64,000 bases of DNA from a bacterium (GTDB lineage Bacteria > Elusimicrobiota > Elusimicrobia > Elusimicrobiales > UBA9959): assembly GCA_021786295.1 (NCBI GenBank), contig JAJYNO010000026.1:141744-205743 (forward strand). The letters are read 5' to 3'. Positions 1-7,422 of this stretch are shown in pieces. The translations under genes were made by a program, and so were the position numbers. Within the stretch, counting starts at the first letter, position 1, and each line of letters begins with the position of its first letter. The notes under the pieces were generated by a model. It was not told the origin of the DNA. It ran no database searches and was given only the letters and a program-made list of their open reading frames with translations.

Positions 1-728
1 TTGGCCAGGCCGGCGCGCAGCGAGGAGGGCAGCTGCGCGGATGATTCCTGGAACTTTTCATCCGAGCCGAAGTCGAGCGCGGAGGCGCCCAGCTGCAGAT
101 GGTGCGGCAGCACCAGCAGGACGCCAGCGTCGAACGCCATGGCCGAGGAGGAGGTTCCGGCAAGGTCCTCGCTGATCTGCTTTACGGTGGCCCCGGCGGA
201 AAAACGGTAGACCTTGGGGCGATAATCGCGCACCGGTTCTATGCGGGTCCAGGGCGGAGTTATCAGCATGGGATCCAATTTGCCGGCGTCCTGCGGGTAA
301 TGCGGCCAGCTCTGCGCGAACGAAAGTTCGGCGAAGCGGTGGCTGGTGGAGGCCTTGCCTATCGGCATGTCGTTCTGGTCGTAGGCGTCTATCTGCCCGC
401 TGGAAAGCGCTGAATAGGCGGCGCCGACCGTCCCGAAAGGGAAGCGCCAGGAGAGGGAGAGGTAGCCCTGATTAACGCCCAGGATGTACTGGTTGTACGA
501 GGCGGAAAGGGCCGAATAGCTGAGCAGGCCGAGGCCCGCGGGGTTATAGAGGATGGAGTCCGGCCCCACCATCGCGGTATAGGCCTCCCCCATTCCCGAG
601 GGGATGGCCGCCACCGGGATCTTCAGGAAATCCGCCGCCGAGGTGCCGGCGGAGGCGGCGTACAGCGCAACGCGCCCGGCGGCCAGCAGGACCGCGGCGA
701 GAAGGAGTATAGGAGCGCGCTTCGGCAT
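1..728 (-). CDS. PorV/PorQ-family outer-membrane barrel protein (3' end cut by window)
   Basis: Reading down from ATG 728 gives an open frame to the window edge, about 242 residues without a stop. It begins with a signal peptide (MPKRAPILLLAAVLLAAG) and then the family signature of PorV/UPF0164 barrels: FLKIPVAAIPSGMGEAYTAM followed by DSILYNPAGL. The same signature occurs in the proteins at 17822-18748 and 42539-43570. Known PorV proteins are outer-membrane beta-barrels that in Bacteroidota carry sorting-domain cargo to the type IX secretion attachment complex; that role is not shown here. The gene is divergent from the rotor/stator operon starting at 911, with a 182-bp shared upstream region. 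The family call is firm; the function is inferred. Confidence 0.85.
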   Translation of the reverse strand, partial: MPKRAPILLLAAVLLAAGRVALYAASAGTSAADFLKIPVAAIPSGMGEAYTAMVGPDSILYNPAGLGLLSYSALSASYNQYILGVNQGYLSLSWRFPFGTVGAAYSALSSGQIDAYDQNDMPIGKASTSHRFAELSFAQSWPHYPQDAGKLDPMLITPPWTRIEPVRDYRPKVYRFSAGATVKQISEDLAGTSSSAMAFDAGVLLVLPHHLQLGASALDFGSDEKFQESSAQLPSSLRAGLA

Positions 729-782
729 AGTGTGCAAGCGAGGCGGCCGGAAGCGGGAAGCAGCCTTCCGGAACCGCATAAT

Positions 783-788
783 AGTATA
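783..788 (-). promoter_or_regulatory. Candidate -10 box for the PorV gene at 1-728
   Basis: On the minus strand TATACT lies about 55 nt before ATG 728 in an AT-rich patch of otherwise GC-rich DNA. No convincing -35 box was seen, so this is a weak call. Confidence 0.35.
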
Positions 789-855
789 CACTAATGGGCG
801 GCTGTTTCAATAACAGATTTGTTACGGCGCGGGGAAAGAACGCCGGCGCGCCTTT

Positions 856-864
856 TGATATAAT
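856..864 (+). promoter_or_regulatory. Extended -10 promoter of the rotor/stator operon
   Basis: TGATATAAT is a perfect extended -10 element (TG-n-TATAAT). It would start transcription near 871 and give a leader of about 40 nt before ATG 911. A purine-rich ribosome binding site (GGGGGAAA, 893-900) follows. No -35 hexamer is evident, which fits extended -10 promoters. Confidence 0.6.
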
Positions 865-910
865 ATCCCGTTGTAACGCCACACAAGACAAGCGGGGGAA
901 ACGTTCCGTT

Positions 911-2419
911 ATGATCAGACAGATTCCGTTCATGCTCGTTCTGACCGCGCAAGCGCTGCTCTGCGGCGCCCCGGTTTTCGCCCAGGCCTCCACCAAGACC
1001 TCGCTGGAGGCCCAGCTCGCGCTGGAGAGCTCCCTGGAGAAGCGCGTCCAGATGGTGCTCTCGGAGGCGCTGGGCACGGACGACGTCATAGTCATAATCT
1101 CGGCCGAACTCCAGCAGCAGAACAAGAAAGCCCCCGAGTTCCTGCCCGGCGTGCCGCAGGAGGGCAGGATGGGCGAACCCTCCCTCTCGAGTTCCCTGAC
1201 CATGGTAAAGTCCATCTCGGCCCAGCTGATCCTGGACAAGGCGATGCCGGAGGCCGACGTGAACCTCGCGAGGAAACTCACGGCCGGCCTGCTGGGCCTG
1301 CCGCCCGACAGGGAGGACCTGGTCAGCGTGGAAAGGATGGATTTCCGCCGAGCCAAACCGATGACGGCCTACGACCTGCTGGCCCCTGCCAACTTCTGGA
1401 GCCTGGCCTGGATCATCGTGGTAGTCCTGCTAGCCCTTTTTACGGTCTCGGTCTTCCTGGCGCCGGCCTCCAGGAGCCTGAGGACCTTCGCCGAAGCCGC
1501 TGCTGCGAGGACAGCCGCGCAGGAAACCGCCCCCGCCGCTGGAAGGGAGACGGTACGGGAACCGGAACCTGACGAACCGGCGCCCGGACAGGACCGGCAG
1601 ACCGCGCCCCCCCGCCCCGCGGAGACGGACGGGCCAAAGACTCCCTTCCAGTTCCTCTCCCTGTCCCACCTTTCCAGCCTGGCCTTCTTAATGAAGGAGC
1701 GCCCGGCCGAAGACCTCACCATCCTGCTTAGCTACGCCCCGCCCGAGCTGGCAGGCAAACTGGCGGAAGCGCTGTATCCCAGGAGCGCGGAGGCGCTGGC
1801 CGCGCTGCCCCGCGTCACGCTGATGCCGGAAGGGCGCGTCCGGGCCCTGGAGACCGAGATCAGGAACGCGCTGGATTTCGTGGTGGGCGGAGAGGACAAG
1901 ACCGTGGAGATCCTGAACGGCCTGGACGAGAGCGTTCAGGAGAAGGCCCTGGCGGCCGTCTCCCGTCTGAACCCGGCCATGGCGCGGAAGGTCCGCGCCT
2001 CCGTAGTGCGGCTGGCCAATGTGCTTGACCTGGAACCGGCGCACGCGCAGGCCCTGGCCAGGCGCCTGCCGATGCGGGTCCTCGCCGCCGCGCTCAAAGG
2101 CACTCCCTACGCCTCACCCTTCGCGGCAAGGCTGGCCGGCGGCATGCAGGAGCGCTTCCGGCAGGAGCTGGACCTCACAAGGGACCTCGCTCCGGAGGCC
2201 TACAAGGGCGACCGCGCGAAGGTGGTGGAGGCCATGCGCCAGATGCTCAAGGAGGGGCTTATCGCCATGAAGCCGCAGGCCGCGGGGCTCCACGCTGCCA
2301 GGCCAGCCGGCCCGCACCCAGCCGCCCCGCATCAGCCGGCGCCCGCCGCGGCTGGGGCGGCCCCGGCGCAGCCCGCCGCTCAAGCCGCCGCCCCGCATCA
2401 GCCGGCGCCTAAACTCTGA
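911..2419 (+). CDS. FliF-FliG fusion-like rotor protein
   Basis: 502 residues from ATG 911, chosen because a purine-rich RBS precedes it and a signal sequence or membrane anchor (residues 1-25) starts there; the upstream in-frame start at 794 would add 39 unrelated residues. Residues 31-145 resemble the last ring-building motif (RBM3) of FliF, including LEKRVQMVLSEALG and a C-terminal half ending LVSVERMDF. Residues 162-184 are one transmembrane helix. A Pro/Glu-rich linker (185-243) leads to residues 245-455, which align with FliG middle and C-terminal domains: KERPAEDLTILL corresponds to the FliG EHPQ region, LAAALKG to LLIALKG, and the charged torque helix has R415, R417, E419, D421. The FliG N-terminal (FliF-binding) domain is absent, as expected if the two proteins are fused. 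Tail 460-502 is Ala/Pro/His-rich. First gene of a five-gene operon. Inferred role: membrane rotor ring driven by the MotA/MotB proteins downstream. Confidence 0.8.
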   Translation: MIRQIPFMLVLTAQALLCGAPVFAQASTKTSLEAQLALESSLEKRVQMVLSEALGTDDVIVIISAELQQQNKKAPEFLPGVPQEGRMGEPSLSSSLTMVKSISAQLILDKAMPEADVNLARKLTAGLLGLPPDREDLVSVERMDFRRAKPMTAYDLLAPANFWSLAWIIVVVLLALFTVSVFLAPASRSLRTFAEAAAARTAAQETAPAAGRETVREPEPDEPAPGQDRQTAPPRPAETDGPKTPFQFLSLSHLSSLAFLMKERPAEDLTILLSYAPPELAGKLAEALYPRSAEALAALPRVTLMPEGRVRALETEIRNALDFVVGGEDKTVEILNGLDESVQEKALAAVSRLNPAMARKVRASVVRLANVLDLEPAHAQALARRLPMRVLAAALKGTPYASPFAARLAGGMQERFRQELDLTRDLAPEAYKGDRAKVVEAMRQMLKEGLIAMKPQAAGLHAARPAGPHPAAPHQPAPAAAGAAPAQPAAQAAAPHQPAPKL

Positions 2420-2440
2420 CGAAGGACGAGGTAAAGAAAA

Positions 2441-3223
2441 ATGGACCTGATGACTTTTCTGGGCGCCGCCACCGGCATGGGCGTCATCGTCTTCGTCCTC
2501 TCCTCCGGCGGGATGCTGCGCTTCCTGCTCAACTGGGAGGCGATCATCCTCATTTTCGGAGGCACGCTGGGCTCGGTGATGATAGCCTACCCGTGGGCCG
2601 CGCTGAAATGGGTGAAGTCCTCGCTGGTTATGGTGATCTTCCCCCCCAAGCGGGCCCCGATCAACGAGCTGATCCGCGCGATCGTCCGCTTCGCCGAAAT
2701 AGCCAAGAGGAGCGGCGTCGACGCTATAGCCGGGGAACTGCGCTCCTCGCCGCACCCGTTCCTGACCGACGGCCTGCAGATGATGCTCGACGGCGTGGAC
2801 ATCCACATCCTGCGCGAGCGCATGGAGAACGACATCAACACCACCCGCCTGCGTCACCAGCAGCAGACCAACATCTTCAACTCGGCCGGCACGTTCGCGC
2901 CGATCTTCGGCCTGCTGGGCACGCTGATCGGCGTCGTGCAGGTCCTGCGCAACATCCAGAACCCGCAGATGATGGGCTCCTCGATGGCCATCGCGATGAC
3001 CGCGTCTTTCTACGGCATCTTCTCCGCCAACTTCCTCTTCCTGCCGATAGCCAGCAAGCTGGGCTACTATTCCGACGAGGACATCCTCAGCCGGGAGATC
3101 ATCGCCAAGGGCGTGCTGTCGGTCTACGAGGGCGACGTGCCGTGGCTGGTCTCCAAGAAGCTGGAGGGCTACCTGTCGCTGGCCCTCAGGCGCAAGGCGA
3201 AAGCCGGGAAGCAGGGAGCCTAG
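2441..3223 (+). CDS. motA: MotA-family stator ion-channel subunit
   Basis: 260 residues, normal MotA length. Four membrane helices are visible at about 4-22, 33-53, 147-168 and 181-204. The two channel prolines of MotA are kept (P154 in FAPIFGLLGTLIG, P202 in LFLPIAS). The cytoplasmic loop has AEIAKRSGVDAIAGEL, where R90 and E99 sit like the MotA charges that contact FliG. These features separate it from the ExbB/TolQ relatives, which have three helices and lack this loop pattern. It follows the rotor gene by 21 bp and precedes two MotB genes, so one stator complex is likely encoded. Role inferred: ion-driven torque generation in the inner membrane. Confidence 0.92.
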   Translation: MDLMTFLGAATGMGVIVFVLSSGGMLRFLLNWEAIILIFGGTLGSVMIAYPWAALKWVKSSLVMVIFPPKRAPINELIRAIVRFAEIAKRSGVDAIAGELRSSPHPFLTDGLQMMLDGVDIHILRERMENDINTTRLRHQQQTNIFNSAGTFAPIFGLLGTLIGVVQVLRNIQNPQMMGSSMAIAMTASFYGIFSANFLFLPIASKLGYYSDEDILSREIIAKGVLSVYEGDVPWLVSKKLEGYLSLALRRKAKAGKQGA

Positions 3224-3244
3224 CGCGGGACCAAAAGGCCGAAG

Positions 3245-3919
3245 ATGAAGTTCTTCATCGAACGCTACACTAAGCGCAAGATAGAGGAGAACCCCCTCTG
3301 GCTGGTCGTGCTGTCCGACATCATGACCAACCTGATGCTTTTCTTTTTGATCCTCTACGTCTTCGCGATCCAGCCGGAGTCGGACGCGCGGGCGATGTTC
3401 ATGAGCGGCTTCGACAAGGAGGCCGCCCAGAAGATGAAGGAAAAGAAGGCCGAAGAAGTGGTCAAGAAGTTCACCGAAGAGGACGTGGCGAAGAAGCTCG
3501 ACGAGGACCTGCTCAGGGCCGGCATGAAGGACATGGCGCAGGTGCAGGTGACCTCCAAGGAGATAAAGATAAACATAGCCGCCCCGATACTTTTCCCCTC
3601 CGGCAGCGCGGACCCTGCGCCCTCCTCGGCGCGGGTCCTCGGGCCGGTGGCCGGGATACTCAACAGGCTCCCGAACGACGTGATAGTGGAAGGTTTCACC
3701 GACAACGTGCCGATAAAGTCCGGCAGGTACGCCACCAACTGGGAACTCTCCGCCGCCCGGGCCACGGCCATCGTGGACCTGCTGGCGGACAAGTACTCGG
3801 TCCCGCAGGCCAGGATGATCGCCGCGGCCTACGGCGAGTACCGCCCCGTCGCGGACAACAATACGCGCGAGGGGCGGGCGCGGAACCGCCGCATCGAGAT
3901 CATAGTGCCGCGCAAATGA
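3245..3919 (+). CDS. motB: MotB-like stator subunit 1 with OmpA domain
   Basis: 224 residues. A single N-terminal membrane helix carries the ion-binding aspartate in the usual MotB setting (VVLSDIMTNLMLFF, D25). A long charged, probably helical linker with many Lys/Glu (about 45-95) follows, then a peptidoglycan-binding OmpA/MotB domain (about 105-222) with VEGFTDNVPI, NWELSAARA and a final RARNRRIEI. All landmarks of a working MotB are present. The stop overlaps the next start by 4 bp (ATGA), so its product and the second MotB-like protein are probably made in a fixed ratio. Confidence 0.9.
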   Translation: MKFFIERYTKRKIEENPLWLVVLSDIMTNLMLFFLILYVFAIQPESDARAMFMSGFDKEAAQKMKEKKAEEVVKKFTEEDVAKKLDEDLLRAGMKDMAQVQVTSKEIKINIAAPILFPSGSADPAPSSARVLGPVAGILNRLPNDVIVEGFTDNVPIKSGRYATNWELSAARATAIVDLLADKYSVPQARMIAAAYGEYRPVADNNTREGRARNRRIEIIVPRK

Positions 3920-4575
3920 GAGCGACCGAGGCGAAAAAGGCCAACACCCAGCTCTGGATGGTGCCCTACGCGGACCTGATGTCCACGCTGGTGATACTTT
4001 TCCTGGCGCTGTACGGCTTCGCCTACAACTCCAAGCGCCCCGAATACGAGGAGGCTCTTGCCAGGATGCAGGAGGAACTGGGCATACGGCCTCCGCAGGA
4101 GCGCAAGAAGGAGATCGAGGCCGCCTCTAAGGTGGAGAGCGAGCTGAAGGACCGGATCAAGGAGGGCAGCCTCGGCATGGAAGTGACGGTCTCGCGGATA
4201 AAACTGACCTTCCCCTCCCCGGTGCTCTTCGACTCCGGCTCCGCCGCGCTGAAACCCGCCGCCAGGCGCGTCCTCGACCCCATAGCGGGCAGCCTCCTTA
4301 AGATGGACAACCAGGTGATCGTGGAGGGCTACACGGATTCCTCCCCCGTCGTCGGCCGCAGGTTCGCCTCGAACAGGGAGCTCTCGCTGATGAGGGCCTT
4401 CTCCGTGATAGACTACCTGGTGAAGAAAGGAGTGGACCCGTCGCGCCTGACGGCTTTCGGCTACGGCGAATACCGCCCTGCCGCGCCGAACGACACGCCC
4501 CAGGGACGGCTGAAGAACCGCCGGATAGAGCTGATCATAGTGCGGCAGGCGGGCAAGGAGGAAGGCACCCCATGA
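3916..4575 (+). CDS. MotB-like stator subunit 2 with OmpA domain
   Basis: 219 residues, clearly different from its upstream paralogue. The N-terminal helix contains VPYADLMSTLVILFLALYG with candidate ion-binding D20. The linker (about 45-95) is shorter and charged. The OmpA domain (about 100-210) has VEGYTDSSPV, NRELSLMRA and RLKNRRIEL. Both MotB-like proteins therefore keep channel Asp and wall anchor; neither looks decayed. Known precedents for one A subunit with two B subunits include AglR with AglQ/AglS of Myxococcus, though those B subunits lack wall-binding domains. A heterodimeric B pair is my inference; two alternative stators sharing MotA is the other option. Confidence 0.88.
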   Translation: MRATEAKKANTQLWMVPYADLMSTLVILFLALYGFAYNSKRPEYEEALARMQEELGIRPPQERKKEIEAASKVESELKDRIKEGSLGMEVTVSRIKLTFPSPVLFDSGSAALKPAARRVLDPIAGSLLKMDNQVIVEGYTDSSPVVGRRFASNRELSLMRAFSVIDYLVKKGVDPSRLTAFGYGEYRPAAPNDTPQGRLKNRRIELIIVRQAGKEEGTP

Positions 4576-5459
4576 GAAGTCTCACGCTTACGGTTCTGAT
4601 GCTGGCAGCGCCGGCCGCGGCCGCGCCCCCCCGGGACCAGCCGCTCGACGCCGACCTGAAGGGCTACTACGACAAGGCCTTCACCTATTACGTGGACGGC
4701 GACTATCAGAAGGCCATAGAGCAGTGGAACATGGTCCTGCGGGAGGACCCGAAGCAGACCACGGCCAGGAACATGATAGACGAAGCCCGGAGAAAAATGG
4801 CCGGCTCCGCCGGGAAGCTGAAGAACGAGTTCATGGGTCTGGTCGACCGGGGCCGCTACCAGGACGCTCTGCTCAAGCTGGAGGAGCTCCTCGCCACCGA
4901 CCCGACTAATCCGTATTACCTCCGCGCCCAGTCCAGGCTGCAGCGGATCGCGGGGACGGTCAGGGCCAGCCGGCGCTCCGCGGCCTGGCGCGCGGCGGAG
5001 AAGGGGATCAGCGCCTGGCTGGGCGGCGAAGAGGACCTTCCCTTCGCCTACGACGCCCTGCGCTACGCCGAGGAGCTGGCCCCCGCGGAAAAGGCCTTCC
5101 CCAGCCTGGTGGCGGACCTGGAGAGGGAGTCCCCGCAGCTGAAGCTCAACGACACGAAGCCCCCCGGCACGCCCGTCCTGGAACACAAGAAGGACCTGGC
5201 GCTGCAGGATATCTACGACACCAAATACTATCTGGCGGTAAAGGAACTGGAAGAGGTGCTGAGGCTGGCGCCAGACGACCTGACGGCCCTGAAGCGCCTC
5301 GGCTCCGCCTATCTACAGCTCAAGGATTATCCCCGCGCCCGGCGCGCGTGGCAGAAAGCCCTCCGCCTCTCGCCAGACGACGACCAGCTCAAGCAGTACC
5401 TCGCCGCGCTGGACAGACTGAAGCGGCCGGCCGGCGGCTCCGCCGGCGGGGCCAGGTAG
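4572..5459 (+). CDS. Exported TPR protein, last gene of the rotor/stator operon
   Basis: 295 residues beginning with a short signal peptide (MRSLTLTVLMLAAPAAAA). Tetratricopeptide repeats are visible at about 30-65 (YYVDGDYQKAIEQWNMVLRE), 90-120 and 205-285 (YYLAVKELEEVLRLAPDD, then KDYPRARRAWQKALRLSPDD). It begins inside the stop of the second MotB gene (ATGA overlap), so it is translationally coupled to the stator. TPR proteins commonly act as assembly or scaffold factors; a periplasmic scaffold for this motor is plausible but not shown. Partner unknown. The gene ends 10 bp before the convergent barrel gene, leaving no room for a separate terminator. Confidence 0.85.
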   Translation: MRSLTLTVLMLAAPAAAAPPRDQPLDADLKGYYDKAFTYYVDGDYQKAIEQWNMVLREDPKQTTARNMIDEARRKMAGSAGKLKNEFMGLVDRGRYQDALLKLEELLATDPTNPYYLRAQSRLQRIAGTVRASRRSAAWRAAEKGISAWLGGEEDLPFAYDALRYAEELAPAEKAFPSLVADLERESPQLKLNDTKPPGTPVLEHKKDLALQDIYDTKYYLAVKELEEVLRLAPDDLTALKRLGSAYLQLKDYPRARRAWQKALRLSPDDDQLKQYLAALDRLKRPAGGSAGGAR

Positions 5460-5468
5460 TCTGCCTGC

Positions 5469-7385
5469 CTAGAAAGAATAATTATAGCGGGTGAGGAGGT
5501 TGAGGCTGGTGCCTGTATTGGCCGTGCAGACCTTGTCCGTCCTTGAGACGCCGCCTACCCCGAAAGTGAACCTGGAGTTCTGGCTGCTGACCCAGACCGT
5601 CTCCACGTTCACCGACAGGGAACTGTTCCTGGCAGGGGTCTGGACGGAATCGTTCCTGGCCGAGGTAAGCGTGACCCAGCACTGCACGGCCATCGCGCGC
5701 CGGGGCATGGCGTAGGAGACGTTCCCGGTCACGCTGGTGTTCCTGGCAGTGGAGGAGTCCACCTTGTCCCTGGTGCCGGAATCCACCAGCCCGGCGGACA
5801 GGTTCAGCACCCTGGAGAGCGGGAAGTTGGAGTTGAACGAGAACAGGGAAGTGCTGAGGTCGTGCGACAGGTGAGTATTGTCCCTGAACTCGCTCTGCTG
5901 CATGCCCGCGGTGAGCGTGTTCCGGCCCAGCGGCTGGGTGACGCTGAAGTTGAGGGTGGTGGTCCTGTTGTCCTGCACTCCGGCCTGCTTGGCCTTGGCG
6001 GCGCTGGAGCTCAGCGACGTGCTGAGCACCGTCCTCCCGCCCAGGCGCAGCATGTTGCCTACCGTCGCCTGGGTCTGGGTCGTGGTGGTCTTGGCCGGAT
6101 CTGAATCCAGGTTGTCGGTATAAGTATTCAGGGAGGCGGAAAAGGAGGTCCAATCCGCCGGGAAGAGGCCGAACTCCGCGTCGACTGTCCGCCTGTCCGG
6201 GATCACCGACGGGCTGGCGAAGGAGTAGAAATCCGGAGCGACGCGCGACATCGAGCCCCTGGCGGTCAGCAGGCCGGACTTGTACTTGAGTTCCTGCCTC
6301 CAGGCGGTCCCGCCCACGCCCGCCGCCCCGGACTGCAGGTCGGCCTTATAGGAGCTCAGCTGATAATCGCTGTTGAGCGAGAAGCGGTCCCAGAAACGCC
6401 AGTCGGCGTTCAGGCCGTAGACCAGGTTCTGCTGTGGCTTGACCAGGAGCGTGTCCGTAGTGATCGCGATGGAATGCAGGTCGTCGCGGCTCAGCACCGC
6501 GTCGGCCGAGACGGTAAGGTTCGGGCGGAGGTGCCAGCCCGCCTTGAAGCCTCCTGAGTAGCGGGCGTACCTCCCCCCGTCGCTGAGGCCGGGTTCCTGG
6601 GGAGCGACTATTCGCCCTATCAGCGCGGTGACGGAGTAGTCCGCGGTGTTCCGGTCGTAGGAAACGCCACGCATGCCCTGCCCGTCCATGGAGAGCGGCG
6701 TCAGCGACGGGGAGATGTCCCCCGCCGCCAAGGTCCCCCACGGGGCGTAATAATCGAGCAGCACCACGGTCGGCGTGACCGGCTTGTTGTAGGAGTGGAC
6801 GATATAGGTGTTGAACAGGAAAGAGGACTGCTTTATCCTGCCTACCAGATTGGCCGAAGTGATCGCCTGCGACCCGTCCCAGGAATTGTCGCTGGAGTTC
6901 TTGTAGGTGAATGAGACGTCCCCGCCGACCTTGAAATCCTGCGGGATCGGCGGGCGCAGCTCCTTCTCCACCACCTGGAATCCCCTGTAGTCGGTAGCCA
7001 GTATCCGCTTGCCGTCCTTGATCAGGAAGACCCGGTAAAGCAGCCGCCGGCCCTGCAGGTTGTCGGGCACCTGGAACGGCAGCTGCTCCCCCTGGGCCGC
7101 GCCCGGGGGCACGTCCTCGTCGGGGGAAAGCGCGTCGGTCTGCGCCAGGAACTTCCGGCTGTCACCGTCTATCTCGTAGATCTCGGCTATCCAGTAGTAC
7201 GTGCCCCGCTTCCAGACCGTGGAGCCGGTGTTCACCGCCAGCGTCTGAAGGCGCACCTCCTCGCCAGCCATCACCGGGTCGGGGGCGGCCACGGTGAACT
7301 GGAGGCTGGCGCCGTCGTCGGCGTAGCAGGCGCCGGCGGGAAAGGACGCCAGTAACAGCAGCGGGAGGAGTCTTTTTTTCAGCAT
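5469..7385 (-). CDS. Large outer-membrane beta-barrel protein with N-terminal Ig-like domain
   Basis: 638 residues. Signal peptide about 1-22 (LLPLLLLASFPAGACYA). Residues 27-150 look like an Ig/CARDB-type beta-sandwich (PDPVMAGEEVRLQTLAVNTG). The rest, from about 160, alternates polar and hydrophobic residues with many aromatic girdles and ends RYNYSF, the terminal Phe typical of barrels recognised by BAM. I do not recognise a named family. It is last in a likely three-gene minus-strand run: adhesin (17727-12046), Kelch/FnIII protein (11997-7423) and this barrel, separated by 48 and 37 bp. It could be the outer-membrane port or anchor for one of those proteins; this is inference. Confidence 0.75.
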   Translation of the reverse strand: MLKKRLLPLLLLASFPAGACYADDGASLQFTVAAPDPVMAGEEVRLQTLAVNTGSTVWKRGTYYWIAEIYEIDGDSRKFLAQTDALSPDEDVPPGAAQGEQLPFQVPDNLQGRRLLYRVFLIKDGKRILATDYRGFQVVEKELRPPIPQDFKVGGDVSFTYKNSSDNSWDGSQAITSANLVGRIKQSSFLFNTYIVHSYNKPVTPTVVLLDYYAPWGTLAAGDISPSLTPLSMDGQGMRGVSYDRNTADYSVTALIGRIVAPQEPGLSDGGRYARYSGGFKAGWHLRPNLTVSADAVLSRDDLHSIAITTDTLLVKPQQNLVYGLNADWRFWDRFSLNSDYQLSSYKADLQSGAAGVGGTAWRQELKYKSGLLTARGSMSRVAPDFYSFASPSVIPDRRTVDAEFGLFPADWTSFSASLNTYTDNLDSDPAKTTTTQTQATVGNMLRLGGRTVLSTSLSSSAAKAKQAGVQDNRTTTLNFSVTQPLGRNTLTAGMQQSEFRDNTHLSHDLSTSLFSFNSNFPLSRVLNLSAGLVDSGTRDKVDSSTARNTSVTGNVSYAMPRRAMAVQCWVTLTSARNDSVQTPARNSSLSVNVETVWVSSQNSRFTFGVGGVSRTDKVCTANTGTSLNLLTRYNYSF

Positions 7386-7422
7386 TGGAAGCAGAAGCCC
7401 ATTAATTATATGTTTTTTGCCT

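Noticed and set aside
544..1356. Minus-strand open frame across the divergent region
   Set aside because: It runs through the rotor gene and into the PorV gene in the wrong frame; the true PorV frame starts at 728.
911..2419. Reading the rotor protein as a type III secretion SctJ ring protein
   Set aside because: SctJ lipoproteins lack a FliG domain, and no other injectisome gene is nearby, while MotA/MotB genes follow directly.
2441..4575. A Zorya anti-phage system (ZorA/ZorB)
   Set aside because: Zorya has a long ZorA tail and ZorC/ZorD or ZorE partners; here MotA has normal length and the partners are a rotor protein and a TPR protein.
2441..4575. An ExbB/ExbD or TolQ/TolR energiser
   Set aside because: Four helices and the MotA loop charges, plus OmpA wall-binding domains on the B subunits, favour MotA/MotB.
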